A stretch of 13,749 bases of DNA from Candidatus Faecivivens stercorigallinarum (GCA_018715465.1 DVLN01000125.1:1-13749), one strand, 5' to 3'. Numbered from the stretch's first letter, positions 1 through 6,280 are shown. Program-made: numbers and translations. The notes: generated from the sequence alone by a model not told the origin.

Positions 1-1
1 T

Positions 2-319
2 GGACGATTAAAAAGTGATTATCGTTATTCAAAAGATGTCGTCTACAACAATTTCCCATGGCCTACGCCTACTAACGCCCAAAAAGCAAAAATTAAACAG
101 ACTGCACAGGCAATTCTGGATGCCCGTGCTCTTTATCCTGATTCCAGCCTTGCTGACCTGTACGATGAGGTTACCATGCCGCCGGAACTGCGCAAAGCAC
201 ACCAGAATAATGACCGTGCTGTTATGCAGGCTTACGGCATGTCCATAAAGGACACGACCGAAAGCAGCTGTGTTGCCCAGCTTATGAAAATGTATCAGGA
301 ATTAACACAAGGCAAATAA
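2..319 (+). CDS. MmeI-like (type IIL) DNA methyltransferase / restriction-modification protein, C-terminal fragment
   Basis: This open frame enters from the left edge and ends at TAA 317-319, leaving 105 residues. There is no start codon, so the gene begins upstream of the window. The visible part contains YNNFPWP (residues 15-21), then a helix with AQAILDAR (35-42), then ADLYDEVTMPPELRKAHQ (51-68) and DRAV (71-74). From memory, this succession is the typical C-terminal tail of MmeI/YeeA-like class I SAM-dependent DNA methyltransferases, where an N-F-P-W-P segment is followed by LYD..TMPP.LRKAH..LD.AV. The methyltransferase motifs (GxG, NPPY) are not in the window, so catalysis cannot be judged. 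It may be a stand-alone methyltransferase or a fused type IIL restriction enzyme. Base composition is more A+T-rich than the downstream genes, compatible with horizontal transfer, as is common for restriction genes. It is convergent with clpB. Confidence 0.75.
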   Translation, partial: GRLKSDYRYSKDVVYNNFPWPTPTNAQKAKIKQTAQAILDARALYPDSSLADLYDEVTMPPELRKAHQNNDRAVMQAYGMSIKDTTESSCVAQLMKMYQELTQGK

Positions 320-326
320 TTACGCA

Positions 327-377
327 AAACGCCCCGGCGCATGGCTTTTATACCACACGCCGGAGCGTTTATTTTAT
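327..377 (+). terminator. Rho-independent terminator between convergent genes
   Basis: A 13-base arm at 327-339 pairs with 358-370 with a single C/A mismatch; each arm carries a GC-rich CCGGCG / CGCCGG core. The stem is followed on the plus strand by the T-rich stretch ATTTTATT (371-378). It lies 7 bases after the methyltransferase stop. The A-rich left flank gives a short TTTT run on the minus strand, so it may also terminate clpB, whose stop is at 408. Confidence 0.7.
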
Positions 378-407
378 TCAGGAGGAGTCTCCCTATCGGG
401 ATTCAGA

Positions 408-3026
408 TTATTTCCCTTCTGCCAGCTGTTCGGTGACCGTCAGCTGTCCATTGTCTGCGTCGACAATCAGCGTGCTGCCCTCGTGAATCTGACCGGCAAT
501 GATCATCCGGCCGATCAGCGTCTCGACTTTACGCTGCAAGAACCGTTTGAGCGGCCGTGCGCCATAGATCGGGTCGTAGGCACCGTCGATGACATACTGC
601 TTTGCATCCTCAGTCAGCATTACTTTCAGCTGCTTATCTTCCAGCCGGCGGCAGAGGTCGGCGACTTGCAGGTCGATGATGCCCGAGATGTTGTCGCGGG
701 TCAGCGGCTTATAGAAGACGATCTCGTCCAAACGGTTCAGGAATTCAGGACGGAAGGAGCGTTTCAGCAGCTCTTCTACCTGAGATTTCGCGCTGTCGGT
801 GATCTCGCCGGTGCTCTCGTCAATGCCCGAAAGCAGGATTTCCGAACCAAGGTTACTGGTCAGAATGATAATGGTATTCTTGAAGTCGACCGTCCGGCCC
901 TGCGAATCGGTGATCCGCCCGTCGTCCAGCACCTGCAGCAGGATGTTGAAGACATCCGGGTGGGCCTTTTCGACCTCATCGAACAGGATGACCGAGTACG
1001 GGTGCCGTCTGACCGCTTCGGTCAGCTGGCCGCCTTCCTCGTAGCCGACGTATCCGGGAGGCGCTCCGATCAGGCGGGATACCGCGAATTTCTCCATGTA
1101 TTCGCTCATGTCGATACGAACCATGTTCTTTTCATCGTCAAACAGCGTCTCGGCCAAGGTTTTCGCCAGCTCGGTCTTACCAACACCGGTCGGGCCGAGG
1201 AACAGGAAAGAACCAATCGGGCGGTTGGGGTTGGCGATACCGGCACGCGAACGGATAATCGCTTCGGTGACCTTCTCGACCGCTTCGTCCTGGCCGATGA
1301 CACGCTTATGCAGAATCTTGTCCAGGTGCAGCAGTTTCTCCCGCTCCCCTTCAACCAGCCGCTGTACCGGAATGCCGGTCCAGCGTTCGACAATGCGGGC
1401 AATCTCGTCTTCTGTCACCTTGTTGCGGAGCAGCGAACTGGTTTTGCCCGATTCAACCTGCTGTTCCTCTTCTTCCAGCTGCTTTTTCAGGGCAGGAAGT
1501 TTGCCATATTTCAGCTCGGCGGCCTTGTTCAGGTCGTAGTCCCGCTCGGCGCGTTCAATCTCGGCGCTGACCGCCTCAATCTCCTCGCGCAGTTTGGCAA
1601 CCCCGCCAATTGCGTTTTTCTCGTTCTCCCACTTTGCCTTCATCTGGGCAAAACGGTCCTTTTCCTCCGCCAGTTCACGCCGCAGTTCGGTTAAGCGCTC
1701 CTGTGCACGGGAATCCTCTTCCTTTGCAACCGCCGCTTCCTCGATTTGCAGCTGAATGATATGACGGGAAATCTCGTCCAGTTCGGTCGGCATCGAGTCC
1801 ATCTCGGTGCGGATCATCGCGCAGGCTTCGTCAATCAGGTCAATCGCCTTATCCGGCAAAAACCGGTCGGTGATATACCGGCTGGAAAGGGTGACTGCCG
1901 AAATGATCGCCTGGTCGGTGATCTTGACTCCGTGGAAGACCTCGTACCGTTCCTTCAGGCCGCGCAGGATTGCAATTGCGTCCTCCTGGGTCGGTTCCTC
2001 GACCATGACCGTCTGGAAACGACGTTCAAGGGCCGCGTCCTTTTCAATATACTTGCGGTACTCGTCCAGCGTCGTCGCACCAATACAGTGCAGCTCGCCG
2101 CGGGCCAGCATCGGCTTTAACAGGTTGCCAGCATCCATCGAGCCTTCGGTCTTGCCGGCGCCGACAATCGTATGGATCTCATCAATAAACAGGATGATCC
2201 TGCCTTCGCTCTTCTTGACCTCGCCCAATACCGCTTTCAGTCTTTCCTCAAACTCGCCGCGGTATTTTGCACCCGCGATCAGCGCGCCCATATCCAGCGA
2301 GAAGATCGTCCGGTCACGCAGTGATTCCGGGACATCCCCGCGGACAATCCGCTGTGCCAGCCCCTCGGCAATCGCCGTCTTGCCGACGCCCGGTTCACCG
2401 ATCAGGACAGGGTTATTCTTGGTCTTACGGGACAGAATACGGATGACATTTCGGATCTCATTGTCACGGCCGATGACCGGGTCCAGTTTATTCGAACGCG
2501 CTTCCTCGACAAGGTCCTTGCCGTACTTTTTCAGTGCGTCATAGGTATCCTCCGGCGAATCACTGGTGACCCGCTGGCTGCCGCGGACGGTGGACAGCGC
2601 CTGCAAAAAGCTTTCCTCATTTAAATTGAAAGGCTTCCATGCCTCTTTCAGCTCGCTGCCGGGATTATCCAGCAGAGCCAGAAACAGATGCTCTACCGAG
2701 ACAAACTCGTCCTGCATCCGGGCGGCGGTCTTCTCCGCTTCGTTCAGCACCCGGTCGCAGTCCCGCGAAACATAGACCTTATCCGGCTCACGGCCGGGGC
2801 CAGTCACCTTAGGCAATCTCTCAATCCCTGACTGCAACGCGTGCAGCAGCGCCGCAGGCTGTACCCCCATCTTGCTGACCAGCTGCGGAATCAATCCTTC
2901 TGAATCGGACAGCAGCGCATAGGCCAGATGCAGATTCTCGATCTGCATATTGTTGTATTCAATCGCCATACTCTGGGCGTTCTTGACCGCTTCGAGTGAT
3001 TTCTGGGTTAATTTCTGTGCATCCAC
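408..3026 (-). CDS. clpB: ATP-dependent disaggregase ClpB (Hsp100)
   Basis: ClpB is a cytoplasmic hexameric AAA+ chaperone that works with DnaK/DnaJ/GrpE to pull polypeptides out of aggregates. Numbering from the ATG at 3035 (875 aa, full family length): N-terminal Clp repeat domain about 1-150; first AAA+ module with Walker A GEPGVGKT 213-220, pore loop KYRG 258-261, Walker B ILFIDE 281-286 and arginine fingers ERR 337-339; charged coiled-coil M domain about 410-530, which distinguishes ClpB from ClpA/ClpC; second AAA+ module with Walker A GPTGVGKT 614-621, pore loop GYVGYE 661-666, Walker B VILFDE 682-687 and sensor-2 GARPLKR 825-831. There is no ClpP-binding IGF-type loop, as expected for a disaggregase. 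I chose the GTG at 3026 as start: AAAGGA sits 9 bases before it but directly abuts the ATG at 3035, and family members usually begin M-(N/D)AxKxTQKSxEA, matching the GTG. The ATG adds only three residues. A CIRCE-overlapped promoter lies upstream. Confidence 0.97.
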   Translation of the reverse strand: MDAQKLTQKSLEAVKNAQSMAIEYNNMQIENLHLAYALLSDSEGLIPQLVSKMGVQPAALLHALQSGIERLPKVTGPGREPDKVYVSRDCDRVLNEAEKTAARMQDEFVSVEHLFLALLDNPGSELKEAWKPFNLNEESFLQALSTVRGSQRVTSDSPEDTYDALKKYGKDLVEEARSNKLDPVIGRDNEIRNVIRILSRKTKNNPVLIGEPGVGKTAIAEGLAQRIVRGDVPESLRDRTIFSLDMGALIAGAKYRGEFEERLKAVLGEVKKSEGRIILFIDEIHTIVGAGKTEGSMDAGNLLKPMLARGELHCIGATTLDEYRKYIEKDAALERRFQTVMVEEPTQEDAIAILRGLKERYEVFHGVKITDQAIISAVTLSSRYITDRFLPDKAIDLIDEACAMIRTEMDSMPTELDEISRHIIQLQIEEAAVAKEEDSRAQERLTELRRELAEEKDRFAQMKAKWENEKNAIGGVAKLREEIEAVSAEIERAERDYDLNKAAELKYGKLPALKKQLEEEEQQVESGKTSSLLRNKVTEDEIARIVERWTGIPVQRLVEGEREKLLHLDKILHKRVIGQDEAVEKVTEAIIRSRAGIANPNRPIGSFLFLGPTGVGKTELAKTLAETLFDDEKNMVRIDMSEYMEKFAVSRLIGAPPGYVGYEEGGQLTEAVRRHPYSVILFDEVEKAHPDVFNILLQVLDDGRITDSQGRTVDFKNTIIILTSNLGSEILLSGIDESTGEITDSAKSQVEELLKRSFRPEFLNRLDEIVFYKPLTRDNISGIIDLQVADLCRRLEDKQLKVMLTEDAKQYVIDGAYDPIYGARPLKRFLQRKVETLIGRMIIAGQIHEGSTLIVDADNGQLTVTEQLAEGK

Positions 3027-3035
3027 TGTGCTCAT

Positions 3036-3041
3036 TCCTTT
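3036..3041 (-). promoter_or_regulatory. Ribosome binding site that decides the clpB start
   Basis: On the minus strand AAAGGA (3041 to 3036) directly touches the ATG at 3035, with spacing 0. It lies 9 bases from the in-frame GTG at 3026, which is a normal distance. This favours the GTG. Confidence 0.55.
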
Positions 3042-3136
3042 CTATATCCAACAATTCAAAACAAATCAAACGGTTTTGACGGACTAAACTTTCTGAACCA
3101 TTCCATTTCCCCCTCAGTTGAAGGTTGGTTTATGTT

Positions 3137-3163
3137 TTAGCACTCTTTTTTCGTGAGTGCTAA
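3137..3163. promoter_or_regulatory. CIRCE operator (HrcA binding site)
   Basis: TTAGCACTC (3137-3145), a 9-base spacer (3146-3154) and GAGTGCTAA (3155-3163) match the CIRCE consensus exactly. CIRCE is the operator of the heat-shock repressor HrcA. It covers the predicted clpB transcription start (about 3161), so bound HrcA should block initiation and form an inverted repeat in the 5' end of the mRNA. hrcA itself is not in the window. Confidence 0.97.
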
Positions 3164-3167
3164 TTTT

Positions 3168-3195
3168 ATTATACACCTTTTTCCACCGTTGTCAA
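3168..3195 (-). promoter_or_regulatory. SigA-type promoter of clpB
   Basis: Read on the minus strand, TTGACA (3195 to 3190) and TATAAT (3173 to 3168) are both perfect consensus boxes, separated by 16 bases. The predicted start is about 3161, inside the CIRCE operator, leaving a leader of roughly 125-135 bases before clpB. The rest of the 392-base gap up to 3428 holds the divergent promoter and the dyad listed separately. Confidence 0.9.
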
Positions 3196-3250
3196 TAGGT
3201 TTTTTCAATTCTTTTTTGAAAAATTCCAAAATTTTATCCTGCGTCAATAC

Positions 3251-3291
3251 ATCGTATTATCCATATCAAAAAAATTGTGATATCATACGAT
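3251..3291. repeat. AT-rich nested inverted repeat upstream of the chromate-transporter promoter
   Basis: ATCGTAT (3251-3257) is inverted as ATACGAT (3285-3291). Nested inside, ATATCA (3263-3268) is inverted as TGATAT (3278-3283) with a 9-base spacer. The element ends 19 bases before the -35 box at 3311, a place where an activator or repressor could bind. The AT-rich composition makes a chance match possible. Confidence 0.4.
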
Positions 3292-3310
3292 ATAAATATA
3301 TTCGGAATGG

Positions 3311-3339
3311 TTCACATTCTGTTCAAAGTATGCTATACT
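3311..3339 (+). promoter_or_regulatory. SigA-type promoter of the chromate-transporter pair
   Basis: TTCACA (3311-3316), a 17-base spacer and TATACT (3334-3339), with a TGC extended -10 motif at 3331-3333. The predicted start is about 3346, giving an 80-base leader before the gene at 3429. Confidence 0.8.
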
Positions 3340-3428
3340 AGGAAGGCAGCAGGAAATCAAGCTGTCTTAAAGCCCCCGATTTTCTGCATATCGTTTCAAC
3401 TTTTCAATCGAAAGGATGTTCCTGTCAG

Positions 3429-3986
3429 ATGAAAGAACTTGTCTATCTATTCTTACTGTTCGCCCGAATCGGCGGACTGACCTTCGGCGGCGGCTATGCG
3501 ATGCTGCCGATCCTCCAGCGTGAGCTGGTCGACAACCGCGGCTGGGCCACCGAAGAAGAACTCGCCGACTACTACGCAATCGGCCAGTGCACCCCCGGCA
3601 TTATCGCCATCAACACCGCAACCTTTATCGGCGCAAAACGCAAGGGCATTATCGGCGGTATCGTCGCCACCATCGGCGTCGTCTTCCCGTCCATGATCAT
3701 TATTAGCATCATCGCCGCCTTTTTGCAGAACTTTGCCGATTATCCGGTGGTGATCCATGCGTTTGCCGGCATCCGGGTTTGCGTCTGCGTGTTGATCCTC
3801 AATGCAATCATCAATCTGTGGAAAAAGGCAGTCATCGACCTGCCGACCCTGATCATCTTCCTGGTCGTTGCGGTCGGTTCGGTCTTCACCAGCATCTCCC
3901 CCGTCTTCTATGTCATCGGCGCTGCGATTGCGGGCATCATTATCCAGAATATCCGCGCCAAATCTGCCAAAGGGGGTAAAAACTGA
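3429..3986 (+). CDS. Chromate transporter (CHR) family protein, short form, first subunit
   Basis: This 185-residue hydrophobic protein has the CHR-domain N-terminal signature: FGGGYAMLPILQREL (19-33) followed by GWATEEELADYYAIGQCTPG (38-57) and INTATFIG (61-68). About five or six membrane segments follow, for example near 74-100, 108-131 and 138-173, ending in a basic tail. The length equals one CHR domain, so this is a short-chain CHR protein. Such proteins occur as adjacent pairs that are thought to act together, replacing the single about 400-residue two-domain ChrA. The family is named for chromate efflux; the physiological substrate of the short pairs in anaerobes is not established, so chromate or another oxyanion is only a possibility. 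An AAAGG motif at 3411-3415 lies 13 bases before ATG 3429, rather far. An ATG at 3416 is closer to the A-tract but is in another frame. The stop overlaps the next start. Confidence 0.92.
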   Translation: MKELVYLFLLFARIGGLTFGGGYAMLPILQRELVDNRGWATEEELADYYAIGQCTPGIIAINTATFIGAKRKGIIGGIVATIGVVFPSMIIISIIAAFLQNFADYPVVIHAFAGIRVCVCVLILNAIINLWKKAVIDLPTLIIFLVVAVGSVFTSISPVFYVIGAAIAGIIIQNIRAKSAKGGKN

Positions 3987-4591
3987 TGATCTTTCTGAGA
4001 CTCTTCTACGAATTTTTCAAGGCCGGACTGTTCGCAATCGGCGGCGGACTGGCTACCCTCCCCTTCCTGTCCAACATCGCCGATACGACCGGATGGTTTA
4101 CCCAGGCTGACCTGGCAAACATGGTCGCGATCTCGGAATCCACCCCCGGCCCAATTGGCGTCAACATGGCTTCCTATGTCGGCTTTACGACCGGTGCAAC
4201 GACTGGCATCCCGTTTGGCAACATCCTCGGGTGCATCGTCGCGACGATGGGTCTGACCTGCCCGTCCATTATCATCATCCTGATTATCTTCGGCCTGCTT
4301 AAGAAATTTAAGGAAAACAAATATGTCAAGGCGGCGTTTTATTCGCTGCGCCCTGCTTCGACCGGTCTGATCGCCGCTGCCGGGCTGTCGGTCGTCGAAA
4401 TCTCGCTGGTCAAGCTGGGATTGTTCTCGGAGTACGGTCTGGGTGCAATTTTTGACTGGAAGGCGATTATCCTTGCGGTCGTACTGTTCCTGCTGATCAA
4501 GTACCTGCCCAAAGTCAACAAAAAGCTGGACCTTCATCCGGCATTTTACCTGCTGCTGTCGGCAATCGTCGGGATTGTCCTCAAGTTCTGA
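3986..4591 (+). CDS. Chromate transporter (CHR) family protein, short form, second subunit
   Basis: The 201-residue protein starts at the ATG that shares one base with the preceding stop (TGATG at 3984-3988), so the two are translationally coupled; a GGGGG run at 3972-3976 serves as Shine-Dalgarno. It repeats the CHR signature in variant form: FAIGGGLATLPFL (16-28), GWFTQADLANMVAISESTPG (36-55) and GVNMASYVG (58-66). Further hydrophobic segments lie near 79-105, 121-140, 158-175 and 185-200. The two proteins are clearly homologous but not recent duplicates, consistent with a heteromeric pair of opposite or complementary topology (inference). A strong terminator follows 68 bases downstream, so the pair forms a two-gene operon. 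Substrate unproven, as for the partner. Confidence 0.92.
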   Translation: MIFLRLFYEFFKAGLFAIGGGLATLPFLSNIADTTGWFTQADLANMVAISESTPGPIGVNMASYVGFTTGATTGIPFGNILGCIVATMGLTCPSIIIILIIFGLLKKFKENKYVKAAFYSLRPASTGLIAAAGLSVVEISLVKLGLFSEYGLGAIFDWKAIILAVVLFLLIKYLPKVNKKLDLHPAFYLLLSAIVGIVLKF

Positions 4592-4659
4592 GCGCAAACC
4601 TGCCGGACAGGCTGTTCTGAATGCTGAATATTTGAAAAGAAACTCTTTTCATCCGCTGT

Positions 4660-4696
4660 GCGATGGCTGCCATTTTTGTGGCAGCCATCGCTTTTT
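4660..4696 (+). terminator. Strong rho-independent terminator of the chromate-transporter operon
   Basis: A perfect 13-bp stem pairs 4660-4672 with 4679-4691 around a 6-base loop (TTTTTG), followed by TTTTTCTTC. This is a textbook intrinsic terminator that insulates the transporter pair from the regulator gene downstream. Confidence 0.95.
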
Positions 4697-4755
4697 CTTC
4701 ACACAATATTCGTATAATCTTCAACTTGCCGACAGCTGCGTTCACAGGAAATTAA

Positions 4756-4783
4756 CTGAATCTGCAAGGTTTTGTGATATACT
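4756..4783 (+). promoter_or_regulatory. Extended -10 promoter of the ROK regulator gene
   Basis: TATACT (4778-4783) is preceded by TGA (4775-4777), an extended -10 motif. The best -35 candidate is the weak CTGAAT (4756-4761), 16 bases upstream. The predicted start is about 4790, some 43 bases before the gene. It lies after the preceding terminator, so the gene is probably monocistronic. Confidence 0.6.
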
Positions 4784-4832
4784 TGGTAAATATAAAAAGA
4801 TCTTACTATTACGTGTCAGAAGGAAAGGACGA

Positions 4833-6038
4833 ATGTTGATGGATAGCTTAGGAATCAGCAAACTGGATCTGAAAAGACAAAACCGGATGCAGATTCTGCG
4901 CTTACTGCGCAACAATGGGCCGATTTCCCGTATCGACATCGCACATACCATCCATATCACAAAAGCTGCGGTCACCATCATCACCAACGAGATGATCCGC
5001 GAAGGTATCCTCATCGAAATCGGCGAACAGGCCCCCACTGGCAAGGTCTCGCGGGGGCGCAAGAAAATACTGTTGGATATCCACTCGACCTGGCGGCTGG
5101 TTCTCGGTATCTCGCTGCACGGCGGATGGGTGGATGTCGGCCTGTGTACATTAAACGGTTCGATCGTCGAACACCATACCGCCCCGCTCCAGCCGAACGA
5201 CCCGCCGGAACAGCTGATAGGCGCGATCCGCTCGATCTATGGCGATCTCGCCTACAAAAACGACCTGAAACAGGATTCACTGATCGGAGTCGGCGTCGCG
5301 GTCGACCCGGCTTATTTTCCGATCTGCGGTATAGAACGCGGCAGAAACGGACAGACTGTTTTTACAGGGCTCGAGAAAAAGCTCTGCACGTGTTTCAGCT
5401 TCCCCGCAGCCTTTGGCGAACTGGCCGAGGCTATCTCGGTCGCTGAGAGCGATTTCTGCCCCGGGAGCCAGAGTGCACAGCACCAGGTCGTCTTGCAGAT
5501 GGGCGGGAGCTTCGGCAGCTGTGTCACCATCGGTCAGGAATCCTACCGCGGCGCAAACGGAAGGGCATGCAGGTTTGAAAACCTGCCACTGGGCGAAACC
5601 CGCTCGACCGTCCGCAATACCCTGTCAAAGCAGGCTGTCGCACGGCAGCTGGACGATCTTCACACCCGCCAGCTCTCCCCTTCTCTCGACAGCCAGAGTG
5701 CAAACGACCGGCAAAAGGCGGAATGGATCTTCTGCCGAAGTGGATTCAGCCCCGAAGACCCCGCTGTCTGCCGCTATTTTGATGAGATACGGACGGATTA
5801 TACCTCCGTCTTCCAGACCGTCCTCACCATGTTTGACCCCGAAACGGTCATCGTCCAGCCGGATGAATCGGTCCTCGAAGCCCTCAGCCAGGCAATCGGC
5901 AACATCAATGCAAGGCTGGGAAGGGAGGCCATCCGGCTGTCCAGATTTGACGAAACCAACCTCTTCCTGACTGGGGCGGCGCTGGCGGTGCGGGAATGTT
6001 TTACCAACCGGGGCGGCACGATGCCGGAGACAGAGTAA
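4833..6038 (+). CDS. ROK-family transcriptional regulator (NagC/XylR type), degenerate sugar-kinase domain
   Basis: The protein has 401 residues, the usual length of NagC/XylR-type repressors. Residues 15-63 form a winged helix-turn-helix (NRMQILRLLRNNGPISRIDIA, then a recognition region around HITKAAVTIITNEMIREGIL). Residues 88-390 follow the ROK fold: a first nucleotide-type loop LGISLHGGWVDVGLCTLNG (91-109), the GVGVAVDP segment (152-159), FGELAEAISV (194-203) where catalytic members have NDANAAALGE, and a C-terminal FDPETVIV (335-342) and FLTGAALAV (378-386). The Zn-binding CxCGxxGCxE motif is absent; its region reads RACRFENLPLG (244-254). It is therefore presumably a regulator and not a kinase, perhaps with altered ligand binding. 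AGAAGGA (4818-4824) serves ATG 4833 and AAAGGA (4824-4829) would serve ATG 4839; either is possible. Target genes are unknown; such proteins often regulate sugar uptake. Confidence 0.88.
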   Translation: MLMDSLGISKLDLKRQNRMQILRLLRNNGPISRIDIAHTIHITKAAVTIITNEMIREGILIEIGEQAPTGKVSRGRKKILLDIHSTWRLVLGISLHGGWVDVGLCTLNGSIVEHHTAPLQPNDPPEQLIGAIRSIYGDLAYKNDLKQDSLIGVGVAVDPAYFPICGIERGRNGQTVFTGLEKKLCTCFSFPAAFGELAEAISVAESDFCPGSQSAQHQVVLQMGGSFGSCVTIGQESYRGANGRACRFENLPLGETRSTVRNTLSKQAVARQLDDLHTRQLSPSLDSQSANDRQKAEWIFCRSGFSPEDPAVCRYFDEIRTDYTSVFQTVLTMFDPETVIVQPDESVLEALSQAIGNINARLGREAIRLSRFDETNLFLTGAALAVRECFTNRGGTMPETE

Positions 6039-6048
6039 CCACCGCTGC

Positions 6049-6110
6049 ATAAACAGTGCCTGCCGGAATGGATACAGGTGTAATTTTATACGCTGTTTAT
6101 CTGAATTTTT
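6049..6110 (+). terminator. Possible weak terminator of the ROK regulator gene
   Basis: ATAAACAGTG (6049-6058) can pair with CGCTGTTTAT (6091-6100), with one T/G wobble, and an internal CCTG/CAGG pair at 6059-6062/6075-6078. A TTTTT run follows at 6106-6110. The loop is long and the stem AT-rich, so this is only a candidate. Its arms also belong to the repeated element described at 6051-6237. Confidence 0.35.
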
Positions 6111-6237
6111 CACAAAATCTGATTTACATTTTAAAGAGATTGTGTTATACTGAGATAAATTCTTTTTTGAAACAGCGTATCTTTATTTCCCCGCTGCTCA
6201 AACTGAAAAAAGCGCGGTAACGAGACGAACGCTGTTT
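6051..6237. repeat. Four alternating copies of an AAACAGYG / CGCTGTTT element around the atp promoter
   Basis: AAACAGTG (6051-6058), CGCTGTTT (6091-6098), AAACAGCG (6170-6177) and CGCTGTTT (6230-6237) alternate in orientation. The two middle copies extend to a perfect 11-base inverted repeat (6088-6098 and 6170-6180) that brackets the atp promoter almost symmetrically. The last copy occupies the loop and first arm bases of the hairpin at 6219-6247. The function is unknown; operator half-sites or alternative RNA pairing are possible. Confidence 0.55.
6123..6151 (+). promoter_or_regulatory. SigA-type promoter of the atp operon
   Basis: TTTACA (6123-6128), a 17-base spacer and TATACT (6146-6151). 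The predicted start is about 6158, leaving a leader of roughly 120 bases before atpI that contains a terminator-like hairpin. Confidence 0.85.
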
Positions 6238-6250
6238 TCGTCTCGTTTTT
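6219..6250 (+). terminator. Terminator-like hairpin in the atp leader
   Basis: A perfect 11-bp stem pairs 6219-6229 with 6237-6247 around the 7-base loop CGCTGTT, continuing into a run of five T (6246-6250). It lies about 60 bases after the predicted atp start and 31 bases before atpI. It could end the upstream regulator transcript, attenuate the atp operon, or protect the mRNA. An upstream element (6169-6177) is complementary to its loop and the first bases of its 3' arm (6230-6238). Confidence 0.7.
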
Positions 6251-6280
6251 GCTTTATATCGACCTTTTTGGAGGTTTTTC

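Noticed and set aside
15..248. ATG-initiated 77-codon frame at the left end
   Set aside because: It runs in another frame over the methyltransferase C terminus (frame 2, stop at 317-319), has no recognisable features and an unusual Leu/Arg/Thr-rich composition.
483..1694. 403-codon plus-strand frame opposite clpB
   Set aside because: It is antisense to conserved ClpB sequence, lacks family resemblance, and arises from strong codon bias of clpB.
4634..4650. Small hairpin GAAAAG / CTTTTC after the chromate-transporter pair
   Set aside because: Short and AT-rich, immediately before a far stronger terminator; probably chance.
4575..4832. N-terminal extension of the ROK regulator to an ATG at 4575
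   Set aside because: The extension would run through the strong terminator at 4660-4696 and the promoter near 4778, and the family N terminus fits the start at 4833 or 4839.
6251..6280. Second atp promoter after the leader hairpin (TATATC near 6255)
   Set aside because: The only -35 candidate lies within the hairpin and is poor, and the start would fall almost at the Shine-Dalgarno of atpI.
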